NCBI GenBank assembly: GCA_015847255.1
Contig: JADLZK010007305.1
Span: 496,001 to 560,000, forward strand
Origin: Hyparrhenia diplandra
Taxonomy: Eukaryota > Streptophyta > Magnoliopsida > Poales > Poaceae
Direction: 5' to 3'
DNA length: 64,000 bases
The position numbers and the translations under genes were made by a program. The notes under the pieces are model-generated. The model saw only the letters and a program-made list of their open reading frames with translations, was not told the DNA's origin and made no database searches. Shown one piece after another: positions 49,901-60,536 of this stretch (its first letter is position 1; each line of letters starts with the position of its first letter).

Positions 49901-52900
49901 TTTGAAACCGGGACTTTACCCGTTTTGCATTAAGAAAGGCCGAAAGAAGGCCAAGTTTCAAAACATCCTAGACGCCCCGTGGCGAGGTGCCGGGGTAGGC
50001 AAAAGGCGGAACACTAACAAAAGGCACCGGCTACAACGGTGGAGCTTCGAAAGTGTCGTACTAAGCGGTAAACATTTCTTGGCGACTAAAGGGCGGCGGC
50101 GATCAGCGGCTCACGGAGGAGGTTCGTTGCCGGCGCTTGATGGGGGCGAGCACATCGACAACGTCACGCCTGTGCTGCGGGGCGTTGCTCTTGAAGTGGC
50201 TACGGAACCTCTCCACGATCGTGTAAATGCGGAACCTCAGCGTTGGCGCCATCCGGCTTGCCCTCCCATCTAGCGAGCATGACGCGGCGAGCCTGCATCT
50301 CCGGCCCGGGATCCCGGTAGGCGGACTTTGCAGCGGGCGGTCGCTCCGCCCGGGGGTCCAACCGTCGTTCTCCACCGCCGCGGACGCGTGATGCATGGCC
50401 CGGGCGGCGAGGTCGATCAGGGGCGGCTCCGGAGGCAACTCGGAGAGGCGATGAAGCCGTCGACGGTCGCCTGTCTAGAAAGCCCCATCGCGTGGCGGCG
50501 GAGAAGACGGTCCTTGGCTGAGAGGGTCCGCAGCAACGCCGACGCACCTCCCCTCGACCTTGCACCTCGACGCGGCGCGGCGTGGAGGTGCGAAGTGTCG
50601 CCGACATGAGTGGGCGCCGCCGTGGAGGCGTGGTAGAGGTCGACAGCTGCCATCGCAGCCGAGGAGACGGTCGTCCTGATGGTCGCGGTGCCGCCACCGC
50701 TTGACGGGCGGTTGCGTCCGCCGGGGGTCGTCGTGGTCCGGCGGGCGACATCGCCGACCTCGACGCCACAAAGATCCACGGGTTGAGGCGAAGGCGACGA
50801 GCGGGCGAGGGAGGCTGCGGATCGCGCCCGTCGAGATAGAGCGGCCTCGCGGCGAGGGAGGCCACAAGCTCATCGAGCATGGGGTCCACCCGACGGGGGG
50901 ATCCGTGCCCTCTAGTCGCACGAAGAGGGCGGGTCCATGGAGTCGGTACTCGGCGCGAAGGATGGAGCGGCGCTCAACATGAGTTGTGGCCGGGCCGAGA
51001 TGGAGGGGGCCGAGCAAAGGATTTGCCCGACGAAGAAGGGAGGGACCGATGGCCTCACCGATCCCAAGTAGTCCGGCATCGGACGCGGTCGATGACGCCA
51101 CGGCCTCCCTGGGGCAGACGGAGGCTCTGGCACGACACGGAGTTCCCCGCTCGGTCGTCGAGGCGTGTTGCGGTTGGGAGCTGTGCCGGTGTACGCAATC
51201 CTCGCCCGATGCCTCGTGCTGCTGCGCGCGGAGGCGAGGCAACGGGTGAGAGGCGGCACCGGCGCAGCGATGTGGTCCCCCGCCGGCGGTTAAAACAAAG
51301 CCAACGAGGGAAGGCAGCACGGGGCGTCGACAGCGGGGCGGGGAGTGGTGGTACCGGGCGCCTACGTCGTCGCCCCAAGACAAGGGTGGCCGTCGTCATC
51401 GATGAGGGGCGAGCGGCGGAGGATGGTCCCCTAACCGAGGCCCGGCCCGCGCCCGGCGGCGGCGGCGGCGGTGGTTACGGCGACGACGGCGAGGCGGCAT
51501 GGCGGCCTAGCCCGGCGGTGGCGGGGACCTGCGCGCTTCCGACCGTCGGCGATCTCGAGGGCGGCACCTAGCGCAGGAGGAGGCGTGACCGAAGGGCGTC
51601 GATGGAGTCCACGGGCGACCGGCGGCGCGGCGGCGTCGGGAGCGCTTCGCGCCGACCAACTCGGCCCGGGGCGTAGCCAGCGTCGGCGGGGCGGGGGGGC
51701 ACGCAGCGGTGCCACCCGTGTGCTCAATGGCGGAGCACGGGGAGCTTGCCCGACGAGGACGGGATGGACAAGCGCGCCCGACGGCGGTGGAGGGCCTCCG
51801 GCTCGGCATACTCCTCGTCGTTGTCGGAGCAGTCGGAGAAGGAGGCGTCTACCCACCGCATCCCCTTGGGTCGACCGACGGAGGGGGCAGGTTTGGTGGG
51901 AGATGCCGACGAGGCCGGAGTAGTGTCGGCAGCCGGGGTGCAGTGGCGGGACGCAAGAAATTAAAATTGGGTGTACAGATTACACATATGCACATATAGA
52001 ACGAAACTATTGTGCCATATGTAAAGCTAAATATTCATCAATTCAAAGCAAATATGAGGGACGGGATTTTTTGTTCGATTGCTCCAGCGCCGGGCGCAGC
52101 TCTTTCCCTATCCCTCTGTTACGTGAGTGGTGAATTTTCTTCTTGGGCTAGTAGGCCGGCCCAGCTTAGATGGTGGACGGGAGGCCTTTAACTCTTATTT
52201 GGAATTTTGGAACAAAAATACAGAATTTGGTAGCTTAGTAATGTAGTAGATTAGTAGCTGTAATTTTTTTCTCAAAATTATTGGGTGTACATCTGTACAC
52301 CCATGTCCATATACTGTGTCCGCCAGTGCGGGGTGGCGAGCATCGGTGGGCGGCAGAGGCGGCGGCGGGTCGGGCGGAAGGGCCCGACGAGCACAGCCTA
52401 CGCCATGTCCACCGGCGGCATCGATGCGAGAGGATGGCGGCGAGCGGAGCGGCCGACATGGCTGTCGTCCGGGCGCGGAGGACGACGGCGTGCTGGAGGG
52501 CACATGGGCGACCTCCGGCGGCCCGGCGGGGATGGCGAAGCCGGGCGTCCATGGGGCCGGGTGCCCATGGTCGGAGAGGGGACCGGGCGGCGTGGAGAGG
52601 TCCACGGCCGCGGACCAGAGTGCCGGGCGTCGCGGCGGCCCTCCGGTCGCCGGCGTCGGCGGCGGCGTCCCCACCAGGGCCTCCCCGGCGGGGCAGGACC
52701 AGCGGCGTCGGGCGGCGCCAGGGCGGTGGGGGACGAGGCGTGGCGGGGCGGCGCTACCCGCGGATCCGTCCCAGCGAGTCGTCAGCCGCCCGGATCCGGT
52801 CCTCGGCGAGGGGAAGGCGTGGCCGCCGGCGGCGGCGCCATAGCGGCGGGGATCCGGCGGGCCGTCACTCGCCGCGGAAGAGAAGTGGAGGAGGGGGGAC

Positions 52901-53046
52901 AGAGGGACGGTGGGGAGGTGGAGATGGAGGCTGGGGGTGGGGGCGGCGGGCGGGCGCCCGGCCGGCGGCCGCCCGGCGCGGGCCGCGGCTGCGGGGAAGT
53001 CCGCCAGGGCGAGAGCCCAACGGTCGGAAGAGGGGTGGAAGTTTTC
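49901..53046 (-). mobile_element. ORF1-only LINE-like retroposon, about 2.75 kb, nested
   Basis: GCTATCTGAACATTCTT flanks it exactly at 49884-49900 and 53047-53063, a 17 bp target duplication. The 3' end (minus) is AAGTCCCGGTTTCAAAAA, typical of LINEs. The body is very GC-rich. Near the 3' end the minus strand encodes AKSAYRDPGPEMQARRVMLA, as in the element at 45820-46352. Further 5' are GMRWVDASFSDCSDNDEEYA and LHGPALFVRLEGTDPP in broken frames. No RT or endonuclease was found, so it probably moved with enzymes of another LINE. The frames are too broken to give one protein. It contains a hAT-like MITE. Confidence 0.7.
51941..52328. mobile_element. hAT-like MITE, copy A, 388 bp
   Basis: It begins CAGTGGCGGGACGCAAG and ends ACTGTGTCCGCCAGTG (inverted ends). 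CGGGGTG lies directly on both sides (51934-51940 and 52329-52335), consistent with an 8 bp duplication with one change. It is nearly identical to copy B over its length, apart from a few single-base indels. Confidence 0.82.
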
Positions 53047-53073
53047 GCTATCTGAACATTCTTGGCATCGGTT

Positions 53074-54170
53074 TCAAGAATAACTCTTGTAGCGCCGAGA
53101 CTGCTTATTGCTTGGACGCCCTGAAGGCAGGCGATCAGCTCCGCCTGGAAGGCACTGAGCATTATCGACCTTCCCACGTCCTGTCAGCACCACATCGCCG
53201 TCGTGGTCTCGAATAATGAAGCCCCAGCTGCCGCACATGAATGCCGGGAGGAAGGATGCGTCACAATTGAGTTTCAGGATTCCCTCCGGGGGCTTCTGCC
53301 ATCTCACTTTCTGCTCTCCCTTCTTTATAGATGGATTCGACGGTTGTGAGACTTCGTTGGCATATATCCTGATCGAGCGTTCAAGTTCTTCAGCCGAGCG
53401 CCCTCTACCTTCTTCACGCACGGCATTTCGGTTGAACCAGAGAAACCAGAGTGTGATGATCATGAGGACTGCCTCTTTCTCCTTCTCAGCCAGGATGGTT
53501 TCCACGACCTCAATAGCTGTGGCCTTAACTGCAAATATTTTCCTCTTATTTTCCAACGCTAGCATGTTCCAGACTTGTTTTGCAATTTTGCATTTGAAAA
53601 AAATATGTCCTCCATCTTCCTTGTCTCTTCCACAGACTGGGCAGCTTGTGTCAATCTTCATTCCCCGATGAGCAAGATTACTTCTTAGGGCGCCCCCAAT
53701 GGTCAGCTATTTGGCTATCTAGATGTGATGTGGCAAGCAAAAAGTAGGAGAGAGAGTAGTCACTAGCTACATGTAAATAGATAGACTATTTCACGTGGCC
53801 AGAGAACATGTGAGATGAACATGTGGGGCCAATAACTTAAAATAGTCTTTGTTTGTGTCTCTCACCTCCACATCACCAAACCAAATAGCTAGCATTTAGC
53901 TATTACCATTGCGGACGCCCAGGGGCAAGCTCTCATATGTCAGTCGCCATAGGAAGTGCTTTATTTTATTGGGTTGGGGCAATTCAAACCCCAAATTTTC
54001 TTCCAGACCGGCTCAACTTGCTGCCTACTCCCACCCTGTGCAGCCCGGCAATTACGGTCCCGAATGAGGCCATCTCTACACACTTTGTAAGCACTTCTAA
54101 CACTAAACTTCCCATGCTTGTCAAAATGCCAAGCGAGTGTGTTTTCTTGTCCTTCAAAAACCGGGATGGC
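53074..54170 (-). pseudogene. LINE zf-RVT and RNase H domain, first part
   Basis: From about 54150 the minus strand reads ENTLAWHFDKHGKFSVRSAY, then WKKIWGLNCPNPIKHFLWRL and YESLPL, where a MITE interrupts. It resumes at 53690 with LRSNLAHRGMKIDTSCPVCG and HIFFKCKIAKQVW, the zf-RVT Cys/His motif, and WFLWFNRNAVREEG. The RNase H-like domain begins ILKLNCDASFLPAFMCGSWG and FIIRDHDGDVVLTG (catalytic Asp in NCDAS). A frameshift lies near 53130, then FQAELIACLQGVQAISSLGA with the Glu and VILETDAKNVQIAK. It continues at 49866 beyond the nested insertion. Confidence 0.88.
53688..53920. mobile_element. MITE with GGGCG-CC-CAATGGT ends, 233 bp
   Basis: The left end GGGCGCCCCCAATGGT and the right end ACCATTGCGGACGCCC match inversely at 14 of 16 bases. 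It interrupts the LINE coding sequence between the codons for LPL and LRSNL. The target duplication is unclear, so the superfamily is left open. Confidence 0.75.
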
Positions 54171-54329
54171 TAGTATAATAAAAGTGGAGAAAGATGATCA
54201 CACACGACGTGCTGGGGGCAGACAAACGGGCAATATGTCATCTGCAGCAGAGCCCTCCAAACACGCTTTCCCAACTTTTTTTTTTGCTTCCAATGGCAGC
54301 GGTGGTGACTAGTTCACCTTACCTCTATG

Positions 54330-54715
54330 CAGTGGCAGACGCAGAAATTAAAAATTGGGTGTACAGATTACACATATGCACATATAGAACGAAACTATTG
54401 TGCCATATGTAAAGCTAAATATTCATCAATTCAAAGCAAATATGAGGGACGGGATTTTTTGTTCGATTGCTCCAGCGCCGGGCGCAGCTCTTTTCCCTAT
54501 CCCTCTGTTACGTGAGTGGTGAATTTTCTTCTTGGGCTAGTAGGCCGGCCCAGCTTAGATGGTGGACGGGAGGCCTTTAACTCTTATTTGGAATTTTGGA
54601 ACAAAAATACAGAATTTGGTAGCTTAGTAATGTAGTAGATTAGTAGCTGTAATTTTTCTCAAAATTATTGGGTGTACATCTGTACACCCATGTCCATATA
54701 CTGTGTCCGCCAGTG
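54330..54715. mobile_element. hAT-like MITE, copy B, 386 bp
   Basis: The ends are CAGTGGCAGACGCAG and CTGTGTCCGCCAGTG. CCTCTATG flanks it exactly at 54322-54329 and 54716-54723, the 8 bp duplication expected for hAT. The unit at 63085 lacks the insert. There is no coding capacity. Confidence 0.88.
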
Positions 54716-54741
54716 CCTCTATGGTTGTTGATGCTGCCGAG

Positions 54742-54766
54742 TCTTTTTTTTTTTTTTTAGAGAAAA
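54742..54766 (-). mobile_element. 25 bp poly(T) micro-insertion with 15 bp target duplication
   Basis: The insert is TC, a run of about 15 T, then AGAGAAAA. GTTGATGCTGCCGAG flanks it exactly at 54727-54741 and 54767-54781. The paralog at 63107 has a single CTCATGCTGCCGTGTTCAGA. Confidence 0.85.
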
Positions 54767-55080
54767 GTTGATGCTGCCGAGTTCAGAGAGACAAGTGAAG
54801 AGTGTTGAAAGGGGGGACGGCGCTTAATGGAGTTCAGACTAGAAAGAGGAGTATTAATCTACAGATACGCAATTAAATGATTATTATGCATGGCCCATAG
54901 ACATATAAGCAACTTCGAACAACAAATACATCTGTTCTGGAATGCGCGATGAAGGACGTGTCTTGTGCTAGTAATATTAGAGATACAGATACATACATAT
55001 GCTTAAATGGCGACCAAAAGAGGATTCCTAATCCATGTCAAGAGGAGAATTCTCAGAGAGACAAATAACCACGTTGCAGA

Positions 55081-55600
55081 TAGGGCCTGTTTGGTTGCCG
55101 CCGCCGCTTGCCATCGCCACGGAGGCGGCGCCAAAGGTGTGTGGCCAAAAAAGTTGCGGCAGCCAAGCATTTGTTGCTATGGTGCGGCAGTTGTGGCGAG
55201 GAAATCCTGCGCTTAAGCTTCGGCGGGAATTTTTTTTTAGCGATCGAGGGCGTTCACCCGTTTTTTCATTAAGAGGAGGAAACCCAAATCAAGGCGATAC
55301 AAAGTTCAAAGTAAGAAGCAAAAAAACGAGAAGACAACTAAGAGCTAGCTAGCTAACTAAGAAGAGCTAGCAGATGTCGAGAGGACATCTCTAGAACAGA
55401 GCTTCGGCGGGAATTTGCACTTGCATGCGCTTTGGCAGCCGCACATTTGTACTAAACCAAACAACCTCTTTTTGTTTTTGTGGCCGACAATAACTGTAGA
55501 ATAGCGCGTCATGGCGTAGAACCAAACACATCCAAAAGTTTGTGGCTCGCCAAAGGTTGGTCACAAAATGTGTGGCGGGGAGCCAAACACTAGCATAGTC
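55081..55600. mobile_element. Probable MITE, GGCCTGTTTGG-type end, with nested LINE tail
   Basis: The left end AGGGCCTGTTTGGTTGCCG faces a right end GGCGGGGAGCCAAACACTAG, a weak inverted match. The paralogs at 58062 and 63828 go directly from GTTGCAGAT to the CTTTCCTAATG block, so an insertion is certain even though its class is not. Confidence 0.55.
55233..55399 (-). mobile_element. LINE tail, 167 bp, 17 bp target duplication
   Basis: AGCTTCGGCGGGAATTT flanks it exactly at 55216-55232 and 55400-55416. The insert starts with a T run and has CCCGTTTTTTCATTAAGAGG, the reverse complement of a LINE 3' end. Confidence 0.85.
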
Positions 55601-56930
55601 TCTACATGGGAGTTTATGCGGCTTTCCTAATGTTTCCTGTTCCTAGTTATATGCATCGCCATCTTTGATTTATTTCTCATTGGTTTCCACTCTCTCGGTC
55701 TCTCGGACTTTTTGCCTGCTAAGAGAAGAAGCAAGCATTATATATATAGATATGTCCATGCCTCGGTGACACTTGTGGTGGTAGTCAGAAGTGGCGTATT
55801 CACATGTACTATTAATGTGCTCACAGTACTATTCTTAAAGTTTAATTTTATTATTTTTAATAAAAATATTAATAAAAAATAGGTAGGGCCTCCCCTCCAG
55901 ACTTCCTCAAAAATACAAAAAAAATATCGTACGGCTGGTGGTCGAAGGATTGAAAGCAATTGAATGGTGATTTATGCATGGCCCAAACAGTTTTACATCA
56001 TGGTACATATACGCAATTCCGAGAAATATGCCTACCCCTTGTGAAAAATAAATTGCTTGTCTGTTTACGGTGTTGGGCTATAAGTACTTGCGGAGTGCCC
56101 CAAATTCTGGACGCCTGAAATTAGAGACCGATGATGGATATCAAATTCAGTTTTTCCTATTTGAGCGGCCAGATACCTTTCACTAGTTTTTCAAGTTAAG
56201 ATCCACCAAAAACCCATACTGAACTTCATCGACTCGTGCAGATACAGAAACAGAGCAGATTGTCATCCCTAGGACAGCTCAATCACTAACCATGAGGAAT
56301 GGTGCAGGCGTGTCATTGACAACATGGCTTAGCGGACACAACACGCTGGTTGTCCTGTTAAGACTCATCAAAGACTTATCTTGAAACTCCATCTCCTCCT
56401 TCAGGTACTGAAATAGGAGAGTAGAGGGTAGATCGCAGATTGTCCCCAGGACGGTGGCAGTAGAACTGGTGGAACCTGAAATAAAGATGAAAACAGACGA
56501 GTGCTTTTGAGAGAGGATCAGAAAAAAGGCTAAAAGCCAAGAAAGATGGAATCAATTTGAAGAGCAATCAATCAAGGATATCAACCACGAACGTTTCACG
56601 CTTTTTTCTCTTTTTGATGGCAGTGGTGGTGGTGGTGACTGTTCACCTTGACCTCGCTCCATGATTGCTGCCGAGTTTAGTGAGACAAGTGAAGAGTGTG
56701 GAGGAAAGGGGGAACAGCAGCGAATGGAATTCAGGCTTGAGCGAGGAGTGATCCAGACTCCAAAGATTGCTGGTGTTTTCAGTGGTGGACTCGAACCGAT
56801 GTGTCTGTCTGTCGATGTGCCGTTCACACACGCTCTTGTGCCGCCGAAAGGAAGGACCCAGTTGCCATGTCTGAGGCTGCGGCACTGGACCAGCACGCCC
56901 AGGCTCTGAGCCTGCAGTAACGCACAACCT
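55601..56930 (+). repeat. Tandem unit, type I
   Basis: CTTTCCTAATGTTTCCTGTT (55624), TATATGCATCGCCATCTTTG (55648), TATATAGATATGTCCATGCC (55742), GGTGATTTATGCATGGCCC (55965), GACCGATGATGGATATC (56126), CTCCTTCAGGTACTGAAATA (56393), GTGAAGAGTGTGGAGGAAAG (56690) and GGACCAGCACGCCCAGG (56885) are in canonical order. 55835-55925 is an AT-rich insertion absent from other copies. Confidence 0.75.
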
Positions 56931-57414
56931 CCACACAGCTTAGCTGCACCGCACCGCACCCGCCGGTCTCGATCGCATTTGCGCAGCGCCGGGTCAAAGC
57001 TGCTACTATCGATCCCGCTGGTGAACGGCGGTAGGAATAGGATGATGGCCTGGATGGATGGAGAGGCTGCTGGCGAGTGGCGATGACGACTCAGCCGGCC
57101 GGGTGGGTACGCCTCACAAGGCAGGCAAGGGCATCGAGTGCTCTCGGCGACCACGATGAGCGCCACGGTAGCACGACGTGACGGCTCAGAATGAATGAAT
57201 GCTCGCCATTTCCTCCGCCGTCGCCGCCATGGCCACTGGCCAGGCGCGCCGAACCGGCAGGTCCCATTCCGTTTCCATCGTGGCTTGGGCATGGCTGGAT
57301 GGTTTCCGCGTTGCATGCAGTCAGTGGAACTGCAGCTTGTGTAGAAAACTCGCTTGCGCAAAGAAGGGGTTTTTTGAATAATCCGGGCTTCGCAACAGTC
57401 CTGTGAGGAAACAC
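56931..57414. other. GC-rich spacer, no supported gene
   Basis: Short overlapping frames occur on both strands (for example 57091-57429 minus and 57191-57406 plus) with no recognised domain. TTTTTTGAATAATCCGGGCT at 57370 resembles a LINE tail. Confidence 0.4.
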
Positions 57415-57691
57415 GGGTGTGTTTAGCACCCTTAACTTTCTCCAAATTCCACTTATGCAAAAAGAAGATTCTCCATCGCGTTAAAATGCGGCACAGCGTA
57501 TCGAGTACGAAATGTAGGCAAAAAAATAAACTAATTACACAGTTTAGATGTACATTACGAGGCGATTCTTTTGAGCCTAGTTACACCATGGTAAGATAAT
57601 ATTTACCTACTAACAAACGAAACGTCTTTACGGTGTACGATGTGACATGCGTCAAAAATTTTGCACCAAATTTTTGGGTGTTAAACACACC
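57415..57691. mobile_element. MITE, GGGTGTGTTTAGCACCC ends, 277 bp
   Basis: The left end GGGTGTGTTTAGCACCC and the right end GGGTGTTAAACACACC are inverted matches. There is an AT-rich interior and no coding capacity. The target duplication is not clear. Confidence 0.72.
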
Positions 57692-57985
57692 AATGCTATA
57701 CTGTACTGAACAACAGGGAAGAACAGTCCGATCAGAACGTCCGTCCAAAGACAGACAGAGACGCCGAGCGAGGACACCCGACACGCAGGCACGGGCCGCT
57801 GGGTACGACTTGGATCTGGTTGGAAGCGAGAGTCTCGGCCAGAGCAGCAGCGCACAGTCTTCCTCGCTCCTGTTTCTGTCGGAGGCCCAAACAGCCAATA
57901 CTGCGTGCCCGTGCCCACACACACGCTCTGGCATGGCATGGAGTGAGTGGAGGAGACGGACGACGCTTCGCTACGCCTTGCTGAG
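57692..57985. other. Spacer, nothing recognised
   Basis: This is moderately GC-rich, with no supported frame or repeat. Confidence 0.4.
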
Positions 57986-58652
57986 AGTGAAATGGCGACC
58001 AAAAGAGGATTGCTCATCCATGTCTGAACAAAGTACCTTGTACGGATTAAGAACCACCTTGACCTTGCAGATGGTCTCTAACTATAAGTTTCTGATCCTT
58101 TCCCAATGTCTCAAATTCCTACGTCTTCGTATATGCATCGCGCCATCTTTGATGTATTTCTCATCGGCTTCCACTCTCCTGCTATGAGAAAGATGTTGAA
58201 GTGTTATTATATATAGATATGTCTATGCCTCGGGGGCACATGTGGTCGTAGTCTTAGGTGGTGTACTGTTATCGTACGGCTAGACATGGAAGGATTGAAA
58301 GAAATTCAATGGTAATTTATGCATGGCACAAATAGCTTTACATAGTCTACATATTTAAGGGGTTGGAGGTGTGGGTGCCCAAAATTCTTTGACGCCTGAA
58401 ATTAGAGACCCATGCCGAACATCATCTCCTCGTGCAGATACATAAACAGAGCATACTGTTGTCCCTAGGAGAGGCCAATCAGTAACCGTAGAGTTGAAAC
58501 CACTTTTCTTTCCATCAACCTCCACCAAGTTCTCGCTGTTAACGGTAACAGTGGATGATGTTGCAGTGGTGCAGCTCTATTGGCTCACCGTTGTCTCCTC
58601 ATGATTGATGAGTTCAGATTTCACAGTGTGAGTGGAGGAACCAGTCATTTGA
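57986..58652 (+). repeat. Tandem unit, type I
   Basis: GAAATGGCGACCAAAAGAGG (57989), GCTCATCCATGTCTG, ATATATAGATATGTCTATGC (58208), GGTAATTTATGCATGGCACA (58310), CATCTCCTCGTGCAGATACA (58423), CTTTCCATCAACCTCCACC (58508) and TATTGGCTCACCGTTG (58578) are present. The unit is cut by the Harbinger element at about 58652 and resumes at 62695. Confidence 0.75.
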
Positions 58653-58972
58653 GAGCAGCTCCAATGTATGGTCTAAGGAGGTGCTATGAAGAGAGAGAAA
58701 GAAGAAATGCAGGTGCTACACATTGGAGGGGTGGTGCTTAGCTAGCACCGACTGGCACCAGTTGCTAAATTGGGCACCCGGTGCATGTATTAAATAAATG
58801 GGTGTGTCGAGTGCCTTTGTACTATTACCGTTGGCTTTTGCAACCGTTTGAGGCCTTGGGCATGCCAACTAGCCGTTGGAAGCTTTAAATTTTCTTCTAC
58901 AAATATGGACACAAGAATACACGAACCACAAATTTACGATACACACTACGAGGACAAAAAAAAGGAACATGG

Positions 58973-60165
58973 ATGGTTCATGCGGATGCAATCAAACTCC
59001 TCATCCCAGGAACACACGAGAGCCAACCATCCATTCCCACAATACTCAACACCATCACTTAGGCCAACATTCGACCTCAATTCAATCAACAATTCCCATC
59101 ATTTTTTCCAATAAACTTCAACCCGTATGGCATGCCTCCATATCAGCCATACAACATCCCCTATGAAGGCAACTTCAACTTTTCTCGGTGCTATGTTTGG
59201 AAGAGGAGGTGCAAGTGAAGTTGTTCAATCTTCCTCTCCGGCTTGAGTCTATGGCTTTTCCTCATCCCTGTTGCGGGATCAAGTCCACCTACGCCAATGT
59301 CATTTGCACCACAAAACAATGAAGATGATGTCAACAATCAGGTTTGGAGTGATACTTGTGATGATGAAAAGAAAGGAGGGCGCCCTGAATTGGTTTGAGG
59401 AAGAGGATCCGAAACTAGTTGGTGCATGGTCTGCGTAATTCGGTTGATCCAATCAAGGGAATGGACAAAAGTTCAATGACTACGGAAGAAAATTGTAGCA
59501 GATTTCAATAGTTTGGTCACATCGGATCGAAGGAGGTCGGTTTCACAAAGTGCAAGTCACACTACACCAAGACAAACAAGTTGGTAGTGCACTTCAATGG
59601 GTGTTGGATCGAATGAATAGTGCACATGCTAGTGGTGAATCGATGACCGATTAAGGAGAAAGCCCATGCAATTTACAAACAAGAATCAAAGGAAATAAAC
59701 CATTCACATTTGAGTACTGGTGGAAACGTGTGAGATTTGAGCAAAAATGGGCAAATAGACCGGAGAACCGACAACAAAGGCGTGTACAAACAAGAGGGTG
59801 AAGCACAATGAGTCGGGGGCTTACACATCTTCATCAAACCAAGAAAGTGAAGATCCGTAACCAAGTGAACGTGACTCGCCCGTATGGGCGCGGAAGAAGG
59901 CCAAAGAGAGACCGAAAGGCAAGAAGGAATACGTGGATGAACCTTTGGAAAAACTAAGAACTGAAAAAAATGCGAATGTATCATGAAGCAACACATAAGA
60001 AAGCGAAGCGGTGTCCCGGGCCGCAAGAGCTCAAGAAAATACCGCAAAGACCGAATCTGTTGGGCAAGTACACGGACATGATGGCTATGGATACTTCAAG
60101 CTTTGATGAAAACGTAGAAAACGCCATGAGAATGCTTATTTGGATTACATGGAAAAAGAGTTGTT
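58973..60165 (+). pseudogene. Harbinger ORF1, Myb/SANT-like DNA-binding protein (decayed)
   Basis: A start at about 58973 gives MDGSCGCNQTPHPRNT, and the shifted frames carry NFNPYGMPPYQPYNIPYEGN, WFEEEDPKLVGAW (Myb-like helix), FHKVQVTLHQDK in the SQCKSHY position, KPFTFEYWWKRVRFEQKWAN, and a basic linker KKAKERPKGKKEYV. The end reads MMAMDTSSFDENVENA with a LDYMEKELFP-like tail. This is the usual ORF1 of plant Harbinger elements, which binds the ends and helps the transposase. At least five frame breaks are visible. Confidence 0.75.
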
Positions 60166-60536
60166 CCCCTGAAAAAATAAATACTAGTATTAGTTCTAGA
60201 AATTATTTATGTATCCACCAATGTATCTTCCTTCCAAAGATTGTAGTAGTTCTAGAGATTATTTATGCACCAAAGAATGTATTAGTGGTAGAGAAAATAT
60301 TTACGTATCCAAAGCAATCTATCCTTTGATAAAATCAATGTATCTTCCTTTTCTTCAAAACATTTTCTTCGTAAGCAATGTATCCGTTTGAAAAACTAGC
60401 CGTTGGAAAACTAGCCGTTGGAAAACTAGTCGTTGTGCGTGCATCCATCTACTTATAGAGGAACGGGGGCACCAACCGGCCACAACACAAACTAGCTGTT
60501 GTTCGGGCATCCTTCTACCAACAAGCCGAACACAAA

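Larger units (their letters stand above)
49614..54179 (-). mobile_element. 5'-truncated LINE with RNase H, holding a second retroposon and a MITE
   Basis: AAAAGTGGAGAAAGAT flanks it at 49598-49613 and 54180-54195, an exact 16 bp target duplication. The poly(A) tail is the T run at 49614-49630. From 54170 downward the minus strand encodes the RT C-terminus, zinc finger and RNase H of a plant LINE. Without its two nested insertions the LINE is about 1.2 kb. The tandem unit continues on both sides, as at 62945. Confidence 0.9.
54196..55080 (+). repeat. Tandem unit, type I
   Basis: CACACGACGTGCTGGGGGC (54201), GGTGGTGACTAGTTCACCTT (54301), ATGCTGCCGAGTTCAGAGAG (54771), GATTATTATGCATGGCCCA (54879) and TTAAATGGCGACCAAAAGAG (55003) match 62970-63240 and 57988. 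It is interrupted by hAT MITE copy B and a 25 bp poly(T) insertion. Confidence 0.75.

Noticed and set aside
49187..53216. Many long GC-rich open frames on both strands (for example 50475-51383 minus, 50879-51571 plus, 52281-53216 plus)
   Set aside because: Frames are open because of high GC and low stop frequency. They overlap on both strands, cross MITE and retroposon borders, and show no domain apart from the short ORF1 signature on the minus strand.
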